From CAYJPA01 sp964371945 (GTDB lineage Bacteria > Chloroflexota > Chloroflexia > Thermomicrobiales > UBA6265), in the NCBI GenBank assembly GCA_964371945.1, contig CAYJPA010000071.1, positions 1-32,266 of the forward strand: DNA of 32,266 nucleotides. Reading direction: 5' to 3'. Position 1 is the first letter of the stretch. Each line of letters starts with the position of its first letter. The notes below the pieces were generated by a model. That model saw only the letters and a program-made list of their open reading frames with translations. It was not told the origin of the DNA and searched no databases. Both the position numbers and the translations under genes were made by a program. This document shows positions 1 through 7,052 of this stretch, one piece after another.

Positions 1-97
1 CTCCGTCTTCCGCGTACCACCAGATTCCCCGGTCGCCGCGAGCTTTAGAAAGTGCTGCCAACACGCTGAGCGCGTCGGCTTTCGCCCTCTTGTTCAA
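1..97 (-). CDS. 5' end of an unidentified gene, cut by the window edge
   Basis: On the minus strand a reading frame starting at TTG (97..95) stays open to base 1, giving about 32 residues. The translation is protein-like: a basic, helix-like start, then R-G-D-R-G-I-W-W-Y-A-E-D-G running off the edge. A very good sigma70-type promoter (TTGACA-17-TATCAT) lies directly upstream and points into it. The TTG lies only ten bases after the -10 box, so the transcript would have almost no leader, and no ribosome binding site is visible. The family is not recognisable from this fragment. The start codon is uncertain, because the frame is also open further upstream. Confidence 0.35.
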   Translation of the reverse strand, partial: MNKRAKADALSVLAALSKARGDRGIWWYAEDG

Positions 98-107
98 GAG
101 CCTGTGA

Positions 108-136
108 ATGATACAGAAGACCTGCCGGGGTGTCAA
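108..136 (-). promoter_or_regulatory. Strong sigma70-like promoter reading leftwards
   Basis: On the minus strand TTGACA (136..131, 6 of 6 consensus) is followed by a 17-base spacer and TATCAT (113..108, 5 of 6). This is the best promoter match found in the window. It lies just past the stop of the VanW gene on the same strand, so it would start a new transcription unit for the truncated gene at the left edge. Confidence 0.55.
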
Positions 137-208
137 GGAATTTTGAACGCGCGAACGGGGCGTCCGCATACCGCCAGTGCTACTGTCGATACTGTGCCGG
201 CAGGACAG

Positions 209-2467
209 CTACCCGCCCGTGCCGGTGCCCCGAAGAACCCGGTTCACCGACGGCACGTACGTACTGGTCAGCGTGTATTCGTCAATCACGTTGCCGTCGC
301 GATCCTTCGTAATTCGCACGATCGTGGCGTCAAACCCCTGCTGCGCGGTTTCCACCTGCTTTTCTTCGCCTTTCGGGAGCTCAGGCGAATCCTGGTAGAT
401 GACTTCGATTGGAGGATTGACGAGCTTGTTGATCTTGGGCTCGTTTCCTTGAACGGTGACTGTCCAGCCAGGATCGGTCCCCATGATTTGAGATGTGACG
501 TTTTCGCCGTCGGCCGTGATCACGACCGCGATCCAATTACCGGTGTTGTTCCTGAACTGCAAATCGAGCGACTCCGCCGGGTCGTTTTCGATGTTCACCA
601 TGGCGTCCAACCCCTTCATGCCAGTCGGGGGCTGGCCATAGTTCTGCAGCCAATAGGGATGCTGTGTGCGATCGACAATCGTCAGACCGGCCCAGAACGC
701 CGACTGGAAAATCGTGGTCGATACCTGACAGATGCCACCGCCGACCACGGGCGCGGTCGTGATTCCGCCCTCACCATCCGAGAGGATTCCCAGACCGGTT
801 ACAAATCCGTTTTTTTCATCGACTTTGCCGATGAACTCGTAGTAGGAAAAGACATCGCCCGGGGCGACCAGCCATCCCGACTCGAGCGCAACTGCACGTT
901 CAACGTTGAGTCGCCGCGCCTCCGACGAATTGCCGTAGTAGGTATAGGCCGTTCCAAGGACATCGTCCAGCTTGATTTTTTCGGCGTTCGCGGTTGTGAA
1001 CTCCGGCTTGACCGTTTTGACCGTCAACGGAGCCAGCCCCGTTCCGCCCATGATTGCCTCGATCACCGCGTCAGTCGACTTGTCGATATCGACGCTCAAC
1101 CCGTTCGAGCCTTTTTCAACGAGCTTGACCTCACCACTACTGTACCGGTAACGGCCATTGACGGCTTCAATGTTGATCATTTCAGCGACCGGTCCAAGTA
1201 AAATCCCGATCACTTCGGGGGAAAATCCGAGCGAGATCGCTTCGCTCTCGCCGGGGTGGTAGTCGACCTTGATCGCGGCAATGAGATCCTGCCGGCCGAA
1301 CTCAGCGGAGCCGTTCTTCCAGGTCAACGTCAGACCGTCCGCGACCAATTGATCCGCCTTCAGAAGTGCATCCTGCGCCTGCTGGTCGGAGATCGCCGGT
1401 TGCTCGCGCTTGATCGAAAGCGGAACGTCGTGGGTCCCAGCTTCCAGCGCCGCAACAATCGCGTTCACTGAAGCGTTAATGTTGACATCGACGGAGGCAT
1501 CGCTCGGAATGACCTGCAGTTCTCCCCGATCGTTCACGATCAAACTGGCATCGATCGCCGGGTGCTCGATGCTCCCGGCGATGCCACGTACGAGCTCCCG
1601 GATCGCGACTTCGTTGATCTCTACGGGCTGTCCCGGGCCGGGCACCGACACGATCCGCTTGAGATCGTCCTGCTTGACCGCCCAATACTGATCCACGCCA
1701 GACAGAATTAGGGCGGTGCCGACCGTGGTTTGTACCGCTGCAAGCTGCTCGACCAGATCTTCCTTCTTAACTGATGGGTCGAGGGCGGGGGCGGCAATAG
1801 CCACACTGTTCGATTCCAGCGACGATACATGCGAAAGCAGCGAATGACTGGTCGTTCCAAGATCGAACGCAACTCCAGGCTTCTCTCCGATGATCTCCGG
1901 TTCTCCGGAGCTCAGCTTGATGTACGCGTTTGAAGGTGCCAAGGTAATGTTTGGCGCGATCTTCGTCAGCGTCCGATCGAGCCTGTCTTGGTCAACGATA
2001 AGCACCGCGGGAACGTCCTTCCCGCGGAGAAGGGCACGTGCCCAGGACTGCGTACGATTCCAGATGGACCCGTCGCGACCGAACAGCATTGCCTGATCCA
2101 CGGACGATGCGCTGTCCAGTGAAATGCCGGAATTCGCCGGAACGACGGTAAATGACTCACCCTCGTACGTCAGCGTGACGGGCTGTCTGAGGTACTCATC
2201 GTACGAACGTTGGACCGCGATCCGTGCTTCCGAACCGGTCATACCGCCGACCTGAACGCCGGCCACCGTCACGCCCTGGTAAACGCGATCGGCATGGGTG
2301 TACCCATAGAGACCAAGTCCAAGCGCGGCGGCAAGGAAAAAGAGCGCGATCACGGAAATAATCCTCAGCGAAACGCGCGCCACGGAGGCTGGTGGAACAA
2401 CCTCCAATGCATGTGCCCATTGGCGGGACAAATTAGGCAAGTGGTTTGCGCGAGGTATCGAGCTCAT
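209..2467 (-). CDS. VanW family protein with PG-binding-like repeats and C-terminal G5 domain
   Basis: This 752-residue envelope protein has a short cytoplasmic N-terminus and one membrane anchor (about 33-56). A long extracytoplasmic region (about 60-490) resembles the repeated YoaR/peptidoglycan-binding-4 modules found with VanW. The VanW domain (about 500-660) contains the G-G-G-I-C-Q-V-S-T-T signature at 577-586. A G5-like tail follows (about 680-745), rich in glutamate and ending in a Y-T-L-T-S-T-Y-V-P strand. The family name comes from vancomycin-resistance clusters, but these chromosomal proteins are of unknown biochemical function and probably act in the cell wall. The ATG at 2467 has GGGAG about ten bases upstream. 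The gene stands alone; its neighbours are not cell-wall genes. The family call is firm, the exact role is not known. Confidence 0.88.
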   Translation of the reverse strand: MSSIPRANHLPNLSRQWAHALEVVPPASVARVSLRIISVIALFFLAAALGLGLYGYTHADRVYQGVTVAGVQVGGMTGSEARIAVQRSYDEYLRQPVTLTYEGESFTVVPANSGISLDSASSVDQAMLFGRDGSIWNRTQSWARALLRGKDVPAVLIVDQDRLDRTLTKIAPNITLAPSNAYIKLSSGEPEIIGEKPGVAFDLGTTSHSLLSHVSSLESNSVAIAAPALDPSVKKEDLVEQLAAVQTTVGTALILSGVDQYWAVKQDDLKRIVSVPGPGQPVEINEVAIRELVRGIAGSIEHPAIDASLIVNDRGELQVIPSDASVDVNINASVNAIVAALEAGTHDVPLSIKREQPAISDQQAQDALLKADQLVADGLTLTWKNGSAEFGRQDLIAAIKVDYHPGESEAISLGFSPEVIGILLGPVAEMINIEAVNGRYRYSSGEVKLVEKGSNGLSVDIDKSTDAVIEAIMGGTGLAPLTVKTVKPEFTTANAEKIKLDDVLGTAYTYYGNSSEARRLNVERAVALESGWLVAPGDVFSYYEFIGKVDEKNGFVTGLGILSDGEGGITTAPVVGGGICQVSTTIFQSAFWAGLTIVDRTQHPYWLQNYGQPPTGMKGLDAMVNIENDPAESLDLQFRNNTGNWIAVVITADGENVTSQIMGTDPGWTVTVQGNEPKINKLVNPPIEVIYQDSPELPKGEEKQVETAQQGFDATIVRITKDRDGNVIDEYTLTSTYVPSVNRVLRGTGTGG

Positions 2468-2606
2468 ACCTTTACGTCTCCCGAGCTCTCTCTTCGATGC
2501 GATGCAGTGTGCCGTTCAATCCAACCAGCCAGAGGCGCGGGACGGTTGCTGGAATTCAAATCGCTACCCACGAGCGCTCATTGTTCACGGGCAACATCGT
2601 CTGGAA

Positions 2607-2635
2607 TTGCCGTCGACCGGTTCGATTGCTAGACT
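2607..2635 (+). promoter_or_regulatory. Possible ridA promoter
   Basis: TTGCCG (2607-2612), a 17-base spacer and TAGACT (2630-2635) match the consensus at 4 of 6 positions each. Transcription would start near 2642, about 85 bases before ridA. The rest of the VanW-ridA gap (2468-2727) shows nothing else convincing. Confidence 0.3.
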
Positions 2636-2727
2636 GCCCCGGCTCATGACGTCAACGAGCGCACCGACATCCGTAGTGGATGCCGATTTCACTGTTACAA
2701 CTAGTTTAGCGTAAGGGCACCTGCATC

Positions 2728-3132
2728 GTGAATCAATCCTCGAGCCAATCATCAGTTTCGGTAGTCACAACGTCCAATGCACCCGCGGCGATCGGCCCGT
2801 ATTCGCAGGCGATCAAAGCCAATGGCTTCGTCTTCACGGCCGGTCAGATTCCGCTCGATCCGACCACGATGAAGGTGGTCGAGGGTGGGATCGAGGACCA
2901 GTCTGAACGAGTGATGCTCAATCTTGAGGCGATTCTCGAGGCTGCCGGATCGTCGTTCGATCGAATCGTCAAGACGACCTGCTTCCTGGCAAATCTGGAT
3001 GACTTTCCAGCGTTCAACAAGATTTACGCAACCAGGTTTGGCGAGAATCCGCCGGCTCGGAGCACCGTCCAAGTTGCGAAGTTGCCGCTCGGCGTCCTGA
3101 TCGAGGTCGAGTGCGTTGCTTTGCTCGCCTGA
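2728..3132 (+). CDS. ridA: RidA family enamine/imine deaminase
   Basis: This 134-residue protein belongs to the RidA (YjgF/YER057c/UK114) family, which hydrolyses reactive enamine/imine intermediates released by PLP enzymes such as threonine dehydratase to 2-ketoacids and ammonia. The core is complete: A-I-G-P-Y-S-Q-A near residue 19, F-T-A-G-Q-I-P-L, then P-A-R-S-T-V-Q-V with the arginine that binds the substrate carboxylate, and the E-V-E-C-V-A end strand. Length is typical, with a ten-residue unstructured start. The start is GTG at 2728, with a weak AAGGG about nine bases upstream. The gene is single, followed by a hairpin terminator and tRNA-Val. Subfamily (true RidA versus Rid1-7) was not resolved, though the arginine argues for an active deaminase. 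Confidence 0.9.
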   Translation: MNQSSSQSSVSVVTTSNAPAAIGPYSQAIKANGFVFTAGQIPLDPTTMKVVEGGIEDQSERVMLNLEAILEAAGSSFDRIVKTTCFLANLDDFPAFNKIYATRFGENPPARSTVQVAKLPLGVLIEVECVALLA

Positions 3133-3142
3133 ACGTGGCCGG

Positions 3143-3171
3143 TTGAGTCCCATGGGACGGTGTGCTAAATT
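3143..3171 (+). promoter_or_regulatory. Probable promoter of tRNA-Val
   Basis: TTGAGT (3143-3148), a 17-base spacer and TAAATT (3166-3171) give a plausible sigma70-type promoter. Transcription would start near 3178, leaving a leader of about 14 bases before the tRNA. The -10 box falls in the loop of the hairpin read as the ridA terminator, so the two signals overlap. Confidence 0.42.
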
Positions 3172-3187
3172 CAGCACGCCGTCTTTA
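3155..3187 (+). terminator. Intrinsic terminator after ridA
   Basis: An 11-pair stem (3156-3166 with 3173-3183, one T:G wobble at 3161/3178) closes a six-base loop and is followed by TTTA. It lies 23 bases past the ridA stop. The T tract is short, so termination may be partial. Confidence 0.5.
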
Positions 3188-3191
3188 TCGA

Positions 3192-3265
<74 letters not shown>

Positions 3266-3284
3266 CCGAAGGACGAAAACGATG

Positions 3285-3308
3285 AAGCCGGCCAGTGGCC
3301 GGCTTTTT
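3285..3308 (+). terminator. Intrinsic terminator after tRNA-Val
   Basis: A perfect nine-pair GC-rich stem (3285-3293 with 3297-3305) with a three-base AGT loop runs straight into a T tract (3304-3308). It begins 20 bases after the tRNA and fits a tRNA transcript end. Confidence 0.8.
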
Positions 3309-3386
3309 CACGCGGTTACGGAGGCGGCATTTTCTGGACGTCAAAGGAGATGATGCAACGATTCCGGAGAAGCGGCACGGTAAGCC

Positions 3387-3415
3387 TTGACCGTCTGTCG
3401 CGGTCGCTCCACAAT
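3387..3415 (+). promoter_or_regulatory. Possible promoter of the cytochrome bc operon
   Basis: TTGACC (3387-3392, 5 of 6), a 17-base spacer and CACAAT (3410-3415, 4 of 6) lie between the tRNA terminator and the first cytochrome gene. Transcription would start near 3422, leaving a 135-base leader. Apart from this and the terminator, nothing else is evident in the 3266-3556 gap. Confidence 0.33.
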
Positions 3416-3556
3416 ACCAGCGTTGCGACCGACCGCTCAAGGCGCGCGAATTCAGCCGGATTGCGGTAACGGGTCCAGAGCATCACGAGTGCGAATCAAC
3501 AGGCTTCCCTGCACGGTGAGGGATCACGACCAAACTGGTCCGAGGAGGAAACGCGC

Positions 3557-4285
3557 ATGAGGCGGGAGCAAACGCTCGCCGATCGCATTACCGGATCCGC
3601 GGTGTGGCGGTCGATCGTCCGCCATGGGTATCCCGATACCCAGCGGAACCAGGCGTTGATTATTGCAAGCAACGTCTTCCTGCACATCCATCCGGTCAAG
3701 ATCAAGCGCTACGCGACGAAGGTCACGTACACCTTCTGTCTGGGCGGTCTCTCATTCTTCATGTTCCTCGTCTTGACGATGACCGGTATCGTGCTCATGT
3801 TTTATTACGTCCCGTCCACGGATCTGGCGTATCAAAACATGAAGGATATCGAGGCCAGCGTTACCTTCGGGTCTCTCATGCGAAACATGCATCGCTGGTC
3901 CGCGCAGGGGATGGTGATCGCGGTTTTTCTGCATATGGGCCGGGTGTTTTACACGGGATCGTATAAACCGCCGCGCGAGTTCAACTGGGTCATTGGCGTG
4001 CTGCTGCTGGTCGTAACGTTTCTGCTCTCCTTCTCAGGTTACCTTCTCCCGTGGGATCAACTTTCGATCTGGGCGATCACGGTCGGCACGAATATCGGCG
4101 GCGCGGCCCCGATCCTCGGACCGAAGATCAACTTCCTGCTCGTGGGTGACTACCAGATCGGCCAATCCACACTCGTTCGCTTCTACACCCTCCACGTGAT
4201 CTTTTTGCCGCTGATCGCAGCCTTCTTGATGGCCGTGCATTTTTGGCGGATTCGCAAGGACGGCGGCATCTCTGGTCCGCTGTAG
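3557..4285 (+). CDS. Cytochrome b, N-terminal (b6-like) subunit of a quinol:acceptor oxidoreductase
   Basis: This 242-residue integral membrane subunit holds the two b haems of a bc-type complex that oxidises quinol and pumps charge by the Q cycle. The four haem ligands are visible as H112/H126 and H213/H228. The 14 and 15 residue spacing is the cytochrome b6 pattern, not the 14/14 of mitochondrial-type cytochrome b. C61 in F-C-L-G-G aligns with the b6 cysteine that holds the extra haem c(i). Other b6-like blocks are G-Y-L-L-P-W-D-Q (161-168), Q-S-T-L-V-R-F-Y (203-210) and the I-R-K-D-G-G-I-S-G-P-L terminus. Four membrane helices are expected. The start at 3557 has an excellent GAGGAGG. It is the first gene of a five-gene operon. 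Confidence 0.93.
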   Translation: MRREQTLADRITGSAVWRSIVRHGYPDTQRNQALIIASNVFLHIHPVKIKRYATKVTYTFCLGGLSFFMFLVLTMTGIVLMFYYVPSTDLAYQNMKDIEASVTFGSLMRNMHRWSAQGMVIAVFLHMGRVFYTGSYKPPREFNWVIGVLLLVVTFLLSFSGYLLPWDQLSIWAITVGTNIGGAAPILGPKINFLLVGDYQIGQSTLVRFYTLHVIFLPLIAAFLMAVHFWRIRKDGGISGPL

Positions 4286-4339
4286 TCGATTGACGTACCG
4301 GAAAGCGACGAGCACATTGAACCTCGAGAGGGACGGACG

Positions 4340-5128
4340 ATGGCCGAACTAACCGCACAACCAGGATCGGCGCCTTCGCCAATCGACGACGCGAAACGGC
4401 AGAAACTGCTCGAGCTGGTACGCGGACGCGCGCTCGCGCGGCCGACCGACCTGGCCGATGATGAGGTGATGGTTTGGCCGTCGCTGGTCGTCGTCGAAGC
4501 GGTTTGCGCGACTGTCTTTTTGATGATCCTGACGCTCCTGTCGATCTTCGTCAGCGCTCCGTTGACCGAGCACGCAAACGTCAACAAAACACCGAATCCA
4601 TCGAAGGCGCCGTGGTACTTTCTGAATCTGCAGGAGCTGCTGTTGCACATGAACGCCGGATTGGCCGGCGTGATCGTGCCGACGGCGGCGTTAGGGGCGA
4701 TTGCAGCAATCCCCTATTTCGATCGCAGTCCGCTCGGCGTTGGAATCCTGGGCACCTCGGCAAAGGGCCGCAAGATCATCGGATTCTCCGCCTTCTTCAC
4801 GGCGGTCGTTGTTTCCGTGATGATCGTGGCGGACGAAATCATCACTCCAAAGCGCACCGGCTGGGGAATCGGGAACTGGATCAAGGAGCAAGGCGGTTCC
4901 GAGCTGATCTACAACACGGTCTACCCGTCTATCGTCATGCTTATCGGAATCGGCGTTCTCGTCGGCGCGGTTCAGACAATGTTCCGGCCAACTCGGCGCG
5001 AGCTCATCATCGCGCTCTTCACCGGATTCTTTGTCGCGTATTGGGTCTTGACGATCTTCGGAACGTCGCTGAGAGGTCCAGGACAGGATTTGACCTGGCC
5101 ATGGAATCTCCCGCTCACGCACCATTAG
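4340..5128 (+). CDS. Cytochrome b, C-terminal subunit (subunit IV-like)
   Basis: This 262-residue partner of the b6-like subunit forms the rest of the quinol-oxidising (Qo) site. The Qo motif, PEWY in mitochondria and b6f, reads A90-P91-W92-Y93 here, in the context N-P-S-K-A-P-W-Y-F-L-N-L-Q-E-L. About five membrane segments are predicted (roughly 48-72, 107-126, 146-168, 195-214, 222-241), more than the three of chloroplast subunit IV. The end G-T-S-L-R-G-P-G-Q-D-L-T-W-P-W is typical of non-mitochondrial bc complexes. No CxxCH motif is present, so unlike Bacillus QcrC it is not fused to a cytochrome c; that role falls to a gene two places downstream. The ATG at 4340 has GGGACGG upstream. The gap from the previous gene is 54 bases. 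Confidence 0.92.
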   Translation: MAELTAQPGSAPSPIDDAKRQKLLELVRGRALARPTDLADDEVMVWPSLVVVEAVCATVFLMILTLLSIFVSAPLTEHANVNKTPNPSKAPWYFLNLQELLLHMNAGLAGVIVPTAALGAIAAIPYFDRSPLGVGILGTSAKGRKIIGFSAFFTAVVVSVMIVADEIITPKRTGWGIGNWIKEQGGSELIYNTVYPSIVMLIGIGVLVGAVQTMFRPTRRELIIALFTGFFVAYWVLTIFGTSLRGPGQDLTWPWNLPLTHH

Positions 5129-5185
5129 TCGATGCACCGGGGTCGCCGGCGAGCCGGGGCGTGACCGCATAGAGAGGTACGGACG

Positions 5186-5761
5186 ATGTTTCCGTTGATT
5201 CGTACGCTGTTCGGAGTAGTGCTGGGCGGGCTGATCGCAAGGATCGCCTCGATCAGCGCTCGGTTGCACGGCGGCACGTCGCTTCAATCGAAGAAGATCG
5301 CTCGCCGGGGATTCTTGCGCAACGCGACCCTTGGCGCGGTGCTTGTCATCCTCGCCGAGTTCGGATTTGGATTTGTCAGGTTCTTTTGGCCGAACAAAAC
5401 GGGAGCATTCGGCAAAGCGCTGACCGTGGCGGCGGACAACATCCCCGCGGTTGACGGTCCACCCTTCGCCTATACGCCCGGCAAGTTCTTCCTCGTCCAC
5501 ACAAAAGACGGCTTGATGGCGCTCTATTGGAAATGCCCACACCTTGGTTGCACAGTACCTTGGGTTCAGTCAGAAAATCAGTTCCATTGCCCATGCCACG
5601 GGAGTCTGTATAACTACGAGGGCGAGCGAACCGGCGGACCCGCTCCCCGACCGATGGATTACATGGCCGTTTCAATTGCCCCATCGGGCGATGTGGTTGT
5701 CGATACCGGCGATATTCGCGAGCGCAGCGCATACGATCCAAGCCAGGCACTTCCGATTTAG
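5186..5761 (+). CDS. Rieske [2Fe-2S] subunit of the bc complex
   Basis: This 191-residue Rieske iron-sulfur protein takes the first electron from quinol and passes it to the c-type carrier. The cluster boxes are intact: C117-P-H119-L-G-C122 and C135-P-C137-H138-G-S140. C117, H119, C135 and H138 are the iron ligands, and C122/C137 form the stabilising disulfide. A twin-arginine stretch A-R-R-G-F-L-R (39-45) precedes the membrane anchor (about 47-66), so the folded protein is probably Tat-exported and stays anchored. A short hydrophobic stretch also exists at 8-22. The ATG at 5186 has GAGAGG upstream. Placement between the cytochrome b genes and the cytochrome c-cupredoxin gene supports the assignment. 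Confidence 0.95.
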   Translation: MFPLIRTLFGVVLGGLIARIASISARLHGGTSLQSKKIARRGFLRNATLGAVLVILAEFGFGFVRFFWPNKTGAFGKALTVAADNIPAVDGPPFAYTPGKFFLVHTKDGLMALYWKCPHLGCTVPWVQSENQFHCPCHGSLYNYEGERTGGPAPRPMDYMAVSIAPSGDVVVDTGDIRERSAYDPSQALPI

Positions 5762-5867
5762 GAACGCTGCTGAAGGCACGAACTGTTTGTTGCGGCACCA
5801 GGTTGGTCGATGGCCGCGACTCCGATGAGAGTGATTGCACTCGAGCAAGAAGAGGAGAGCCGCGAGC

Positions 5868-6689
5868 GTGGGAGCCGTTCAGAGACTCGCGACAATGGTG
5901 ATCGTCGGGTTGGTGGCGCTCTCCACCATTCTGGTGCTTTACCTGGCCGACGAATCAAACCGGATCACGGCCAAAGAAGAAGAGCTTCAGCACAGCGCAA
6001 TCGAACGCGCGACCGCGAACTATCTTTCATTGTGCCTTTCATGCCACGGTCCGGCCGGCGAAGGACGCCTCGCTGGCGATGGTCGAATTGGAGCTGCACT
6101 TGGCGGTACAAACACGTCGCTCAACCAGGAAGGTGTTCGTGCCGACGGAACACCGTATCCCGGTGGACTGGAAGCCAGAACATCCTACCTCTCAAAGACG
6201 ATTCATAATGGGCTTCCGGGCGGGATCATGCCTGCCTGGGGCGAAGAGAACGCCGGCCCGCTGAATAACGACCAAATTGAAGAGCTGGTCACGTTCATTC
6301 AACACGTGGACTGGAACGAGGTCTACAACGAGGCAGTCGAGGCATCTGGCGGCTATCCGACGACCGAGCCGACGACCGCGCCGACTGCCGCGGCTCCAAC
6401 CGAAGAACCCGCCGCCGGCGCCTATCACATCGAAATGAAAGACATCGCGTTCGCTGAAACCACGTTGGAACTCCCCGCGAATACCGATGTCACGATCAAC
6501 CTGACCAACACAGGAGCGTTGACGCACTCATTCGACATCGATGAGCTCAACGTTCATTCGGGCGACATGGCCGGCGGCGAAACCAAGACCATTACCTTCA
6601 ACACCGGCGCCGCCGGAACCTACGAGTACTACTGCGCTGTTCCCGGCCATCGTGAGGCGGGAATGGTCGGAACGCTGACGGTCAAATAG
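5868..6689 (+). CDS. Cytochrome c fused to a blue-copper (auracyanin/plastocyanin-like) domain
   Basis: This 273-residue exported or membrane-anchored electron carrier holds two redox centres. An N-terminal hydrophobic segment (about 9-28) leads to a class I cytochrome c domain with C56-x-x-C59-H60 and a likely axial methionine M121 (G-G-I-M-P-A-W). A Thr/Pro/Ala-rich linker (about 163-184) follows, then a cupredoxin domain (about 186-273). Its complete type 1 copper ligand set is H220 (T-H-S-F), C256, H261 and M266, in the spacing C-x4-H-x4-M. As last redox gene of the bc operon it probably takes electrons from the Rieske protein. I chose GTG at 5868 because AGAGGAG lies ten bases upstream; an in-frame TTG at 5835 would add 11 residues but lacks such a site. 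Confidence 0.9.
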   Translation: MGAVQRLATMVIVGLVALSTILVLYLADESNRITAKEEELQHSAIERATANYLSLCLSCHGPAGEGRLAGDGRIGAALGGTNTSLNQEGVRADGTPYPGGLEARTSYLSKTIHNGLPGGIMPAWGEENAGPLNNDQIEELVTFIQHVDWNEVYNEAVEASGGYPTTEPTTAPTAAAPTEEPAAGAYHIEMKDIAFAETTLELPANTDVTINLTNTGALTHSFDIDELNVHSGDMAGGETKTITFNTGAAGTYEYYCAVPGHREAGMVGTLTVK

Positions 6690-6713
6690 TCGGGCCGTTG
6701 AGGGAGTTAGGAC

Positions 6714-6947
6714 ATGGGCGATTTCTTTCGTTGGCTGGGGGATCTGCGGGTCGACAACCTCGCCGACTACGGCGTGCTCGCGGACACGATCGAAGTGGTC
6801 GGCGCGATCGTGATGATCCTAGGCGGCATCTTCATCACCCACCGGATTCAGGTCTGGGCGGACAGCATCGGTGAGCATCCAGGGGCGGTCAACCGCGGCC
6901 AAGGCGGCGGAATGGACCGTTACGAACAGCGCGGACTCCGAAACTAA
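6714..6947 (+). CDS. Small membrane protein of the bc operon, unknown function
   Basis: This 77-residue protein is not recognised. It has a short amphipathic N-terminus with W-L-G-D, one membrane segment (about 21-43, rich in Ile/Val/Gly), then a soluble, Gly/Arg-rich tail of about 30 residues. The ATG at 6714 has GAGGGAG upstream. It lies 24 bases after the cytochrome c-cupredoxin gene and just before a terminator, so it is the last gene of the operon. By position it could be a small accessory or assembly subunit of the bc complex, which is inference from context only. Confidence 0.65.
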   Translation: MGDFFRWLGDLRVDNLADYGVLADTIEVVGAIVMILGGIFITHRIQVWADSIGEHPGAVNRGQGGGMDRYEQRGLRN

Positions 6948-6970
6948 GTCTCCATCCGAAATGCTTGGTT

Positions 6971-7003
6971 GGACCCGGTCTGCGCAAGCGGCCGGGTCTC
7001 TTG
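6971..7003 (+). terminator. Intrinsic terminator of the bc operon
   Basis: A seven-pair GC-rich stem (6972-6978 with 6992-6998) continues, after a bulged T, into a four-pair inner stem capped by a GCAA tetraloop. It is followed by TCTCTTGTCT. It starts 24 bases after the last operon gene. Confidence 0.62.
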
Positions 7004-7052
7004 TCTAGACTTGAAACAATCGATACCTGACAAGAAGCGGGAACGACGCTCG

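Noticed and set aside
1..45. Possible cobalamin riboswitch or tRNA-Leu fragment on the minus strand (GGGAATCTGGTGG looked familiar)
   Set aside because: The downstream conserved parts do not follow before the edge, and a coherent coding frame explains the sequence better.
104..1201. A 365-codon plus-strand open frame opposite the VanW gene
   Set aside because: It is a shadow of the VanW gene: no ribosome site, Arg/Asp-rich composition typical of antisense frames, and no family motif.
5835..5867. TTG start of the cytochrome c-cupredoxin gene 11 codons upstream
   Set aside because: It has no ribosome site, while GTG 5868 has AGAGGAG ten bases upstream and begins just before the signal/anchor segment.
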